Assembly: GCA_947474205.1 (NCBI GenBank)
Contig: CANJIC010000127.1
Span: 1 to 6,059 of the forward strand
Source: Planctomycetaceae bacterium
Lineage (GTDB): Bacteria > Planctomycetota > Phycisphaerae > Phycisphaerales > SM1A02
Direction: 5' to 3'
DNA: 6,059 nucleotides
Both the position numbers and the translations under genes were made by a program. Positions 5,226-6,059 of this stretch are shown here, piece by piece. The stretch's first letter is position 1. Every line of letters begins with the position of its first letter. Under the pieces are notes generated by a model. The model made no database searches, was not told the origin of the DNA, and saw nothing but the letters and a program-made list of their open reading frames with translations.

Positions 5226-6059
5226 ATGGCCTTTGAGAATCGTGACTGGATGAGACAGCCCGCTAAACCACGCATGGCCTTGCCGCAGTGGTCAGTCACA
5301 ACATGGATAATCGCCATTTGCGTTGCCATATTTGTGATCGACGGATTCCTTGGAAAAACAATTCCGGGTTGGATGTTTGTTGGTTCCACGGATCTCAATG
5401 GCCAACCACTTCCAGTGGCGCAAAATAGTCAGGTGAAACCAAGCGGCCAAATTAAATCGCTTTCATTGACGCGCATGGATTCCAGGCTTGGACCGTTGGT
5501 GCAAGCCGCGGCCCAAACGATTCCATTTAGTAGCAACTCCATTGGAGTTGAGCCGCTGCAAATTAAAAACGAAATGGTTGGCTTCGCTTGGTTTCAAGCC
5601 ATAACGCCTCTGCAAGCGTGGCTGCATTTCTCCACCAGCACCGCGCTGTGGAGCGCCGACAGTCCGCCCGGGCGCGGTCTTGAATTGTGGCGCTTTATTG
5701 GCTTTCAATTTCTGCACGCCAACTTCAGCCACTTGTTGTTCAACATGATGGCGCTGTATTTCTTCGGACCCATTGTGGAGCGATATTTAGGCGGCAAACG
5801 CTACTTGGCCTTCTATTTAATTTGTGGCATCGCTGGCGCCGCCATGTATTTGCTGTTGAACTTTCTTGGCATTCAAGCCAGCACCATGTTTCCAAATTCT
5901 AAAATTCCATTCGTTCTTCCAAATGATCCAACCACGCCACTGGTTGGCGCAAGCGCCGGAATATTTGGCGTGATCATGGCGGCGGCGTTCTTGGCGCCAA
6001 CAGCGCAAGTGTTGTTGTTCTTTGTGTTGCCCATGCCGCTGCGAACGTTGGCCTACGCG
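5226..6059 (+). CDS. Rhomboid-family intramembrane serine protease, 3' end cut by the window edge
   Basis: This is an inner-membrane serine protease of the rhomboid family, which cleaves transmembrane helices of substrate proteins. The frame from ATG 5226 is open for 278 codons to the window end. A first membrane helix is at about 24-40. A long outer loop follows, then the L1 Trp-Arg (W155-R156) and FLHANFSHLLFNMMALYFFG (162-181), which holds H169 and N173 of the oxyanion site. ERYLGGKRY is at 185-193, then another helix, and GASAGIFG (241-248) contains the catalytic serine S243. The catalytic histidine, expected in a later helix, lies beyond the window. ATG 5226 is the first start after an in-frame TAG at 5214-5216. 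Alternative starts are M9 (5250) and M17 (5274). The first loop, about 115 residues from helix 1 to Trp-Arg, is much longer than in GlpG-type enzymes. The substrate is unknown. Confidence 0.92.
   Translation, partial: MAFENRDWMRQPAKPRMALPQWSVTTWIIAICVAIFVIDGFLGKTIPGWMFVGSTDLNGQPLPVAQNSQVKPSGQIKSLSLTRMDSRLGPLVQAAAQTIPFSSNSIGVEPLQIKNEMVGFAWFQAITPLQAWLHFSTSTALWSADSPPGRGLELWRFIGFQFLHANFSHLLFNMMALYFFGPIVERYLGGKRYLAFYLICGIAGAAMYLLLNFLGIQASTMFPNSKIPFVLPNDPTTPLVGASAGIFGVIMAAAFLAPTAQVLLFFVLPMPLRTLAYA

Noticed and set aside
1..6059. CRISPR arrays, insertion sequences, tRNA or rRNA genes, phage or defence genes
   Set aside because: I found no regularly spaced repeats, transposase motifs, terminal repeats or RNA gene signatures. 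The window is densely filled with housekeeping and envelope genes.

Overview
This is an ordinary-looking bacterial chromosomal window of moderately high GC. It contains six protein-coding genes, two of them cut by the window edges, and no RNA genes, mobile elements or CRISPR. The protein styles suggest Planctomycetota, perhaps Phycisphaerae. They include a long A24 prepilin peptidase with GLGDVH in place of GxGDxK, a coiled-coil OmpA-like lipoprotein, an MCE protein with an NGDGTVGRLM tail motif, and a rhomboid with a long first loop. Five of the six starts lack a strong Shine-Dalgarno or cannot be assessed, which also fits that phylum. The taxonomic placement is inference from remembered family patterns, not from a search.

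Left part, plus strand (1-2417): xseA (5' end missing), xseB and a prepilin peptidase lie head to tail with gaps of 9 and 11 bases, so they are probably one transcript. XseA and XseB form exodeoxyribonuclease VII. The peptidase would process type IV pilin-like or type II secretion pseudopilin precursors. No pilin gene is present here.

Middle (2418-3314): a 135-base gap with a candidate promoter and a leader hairpin precedes an OmpA-like, peptidoglycan-binding lipoprotein. This gene has the only clear ribosome binding site in the window and is closed by a textbook Rho-independent terminator.

Right part: mlaF (ABC ATPase) and mlaD (MCE substrate-binding protein) lie on the minus strand, convergent with the lipoprotein gene. 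They would act in phospholipid transport between inner and outer membrane. The MlaE permease gene normally found with them is absent from the window. Divergent from mlaF is a rhomboid intramembrane serine protease on the plus strand, running off the right edge. Its leader holds mutually exclusive inverted repeats, a terminator-like hairpin and a further inverted repeat touching its start codon. This leader is the most interesting non-coding signal here.

Most of the genes concern the cell envelope (pilus maturation, outer-membrane/peptidoglycan attachment, lipid transport, membrane proteolysis). I see no convincing novel multi-gene system.
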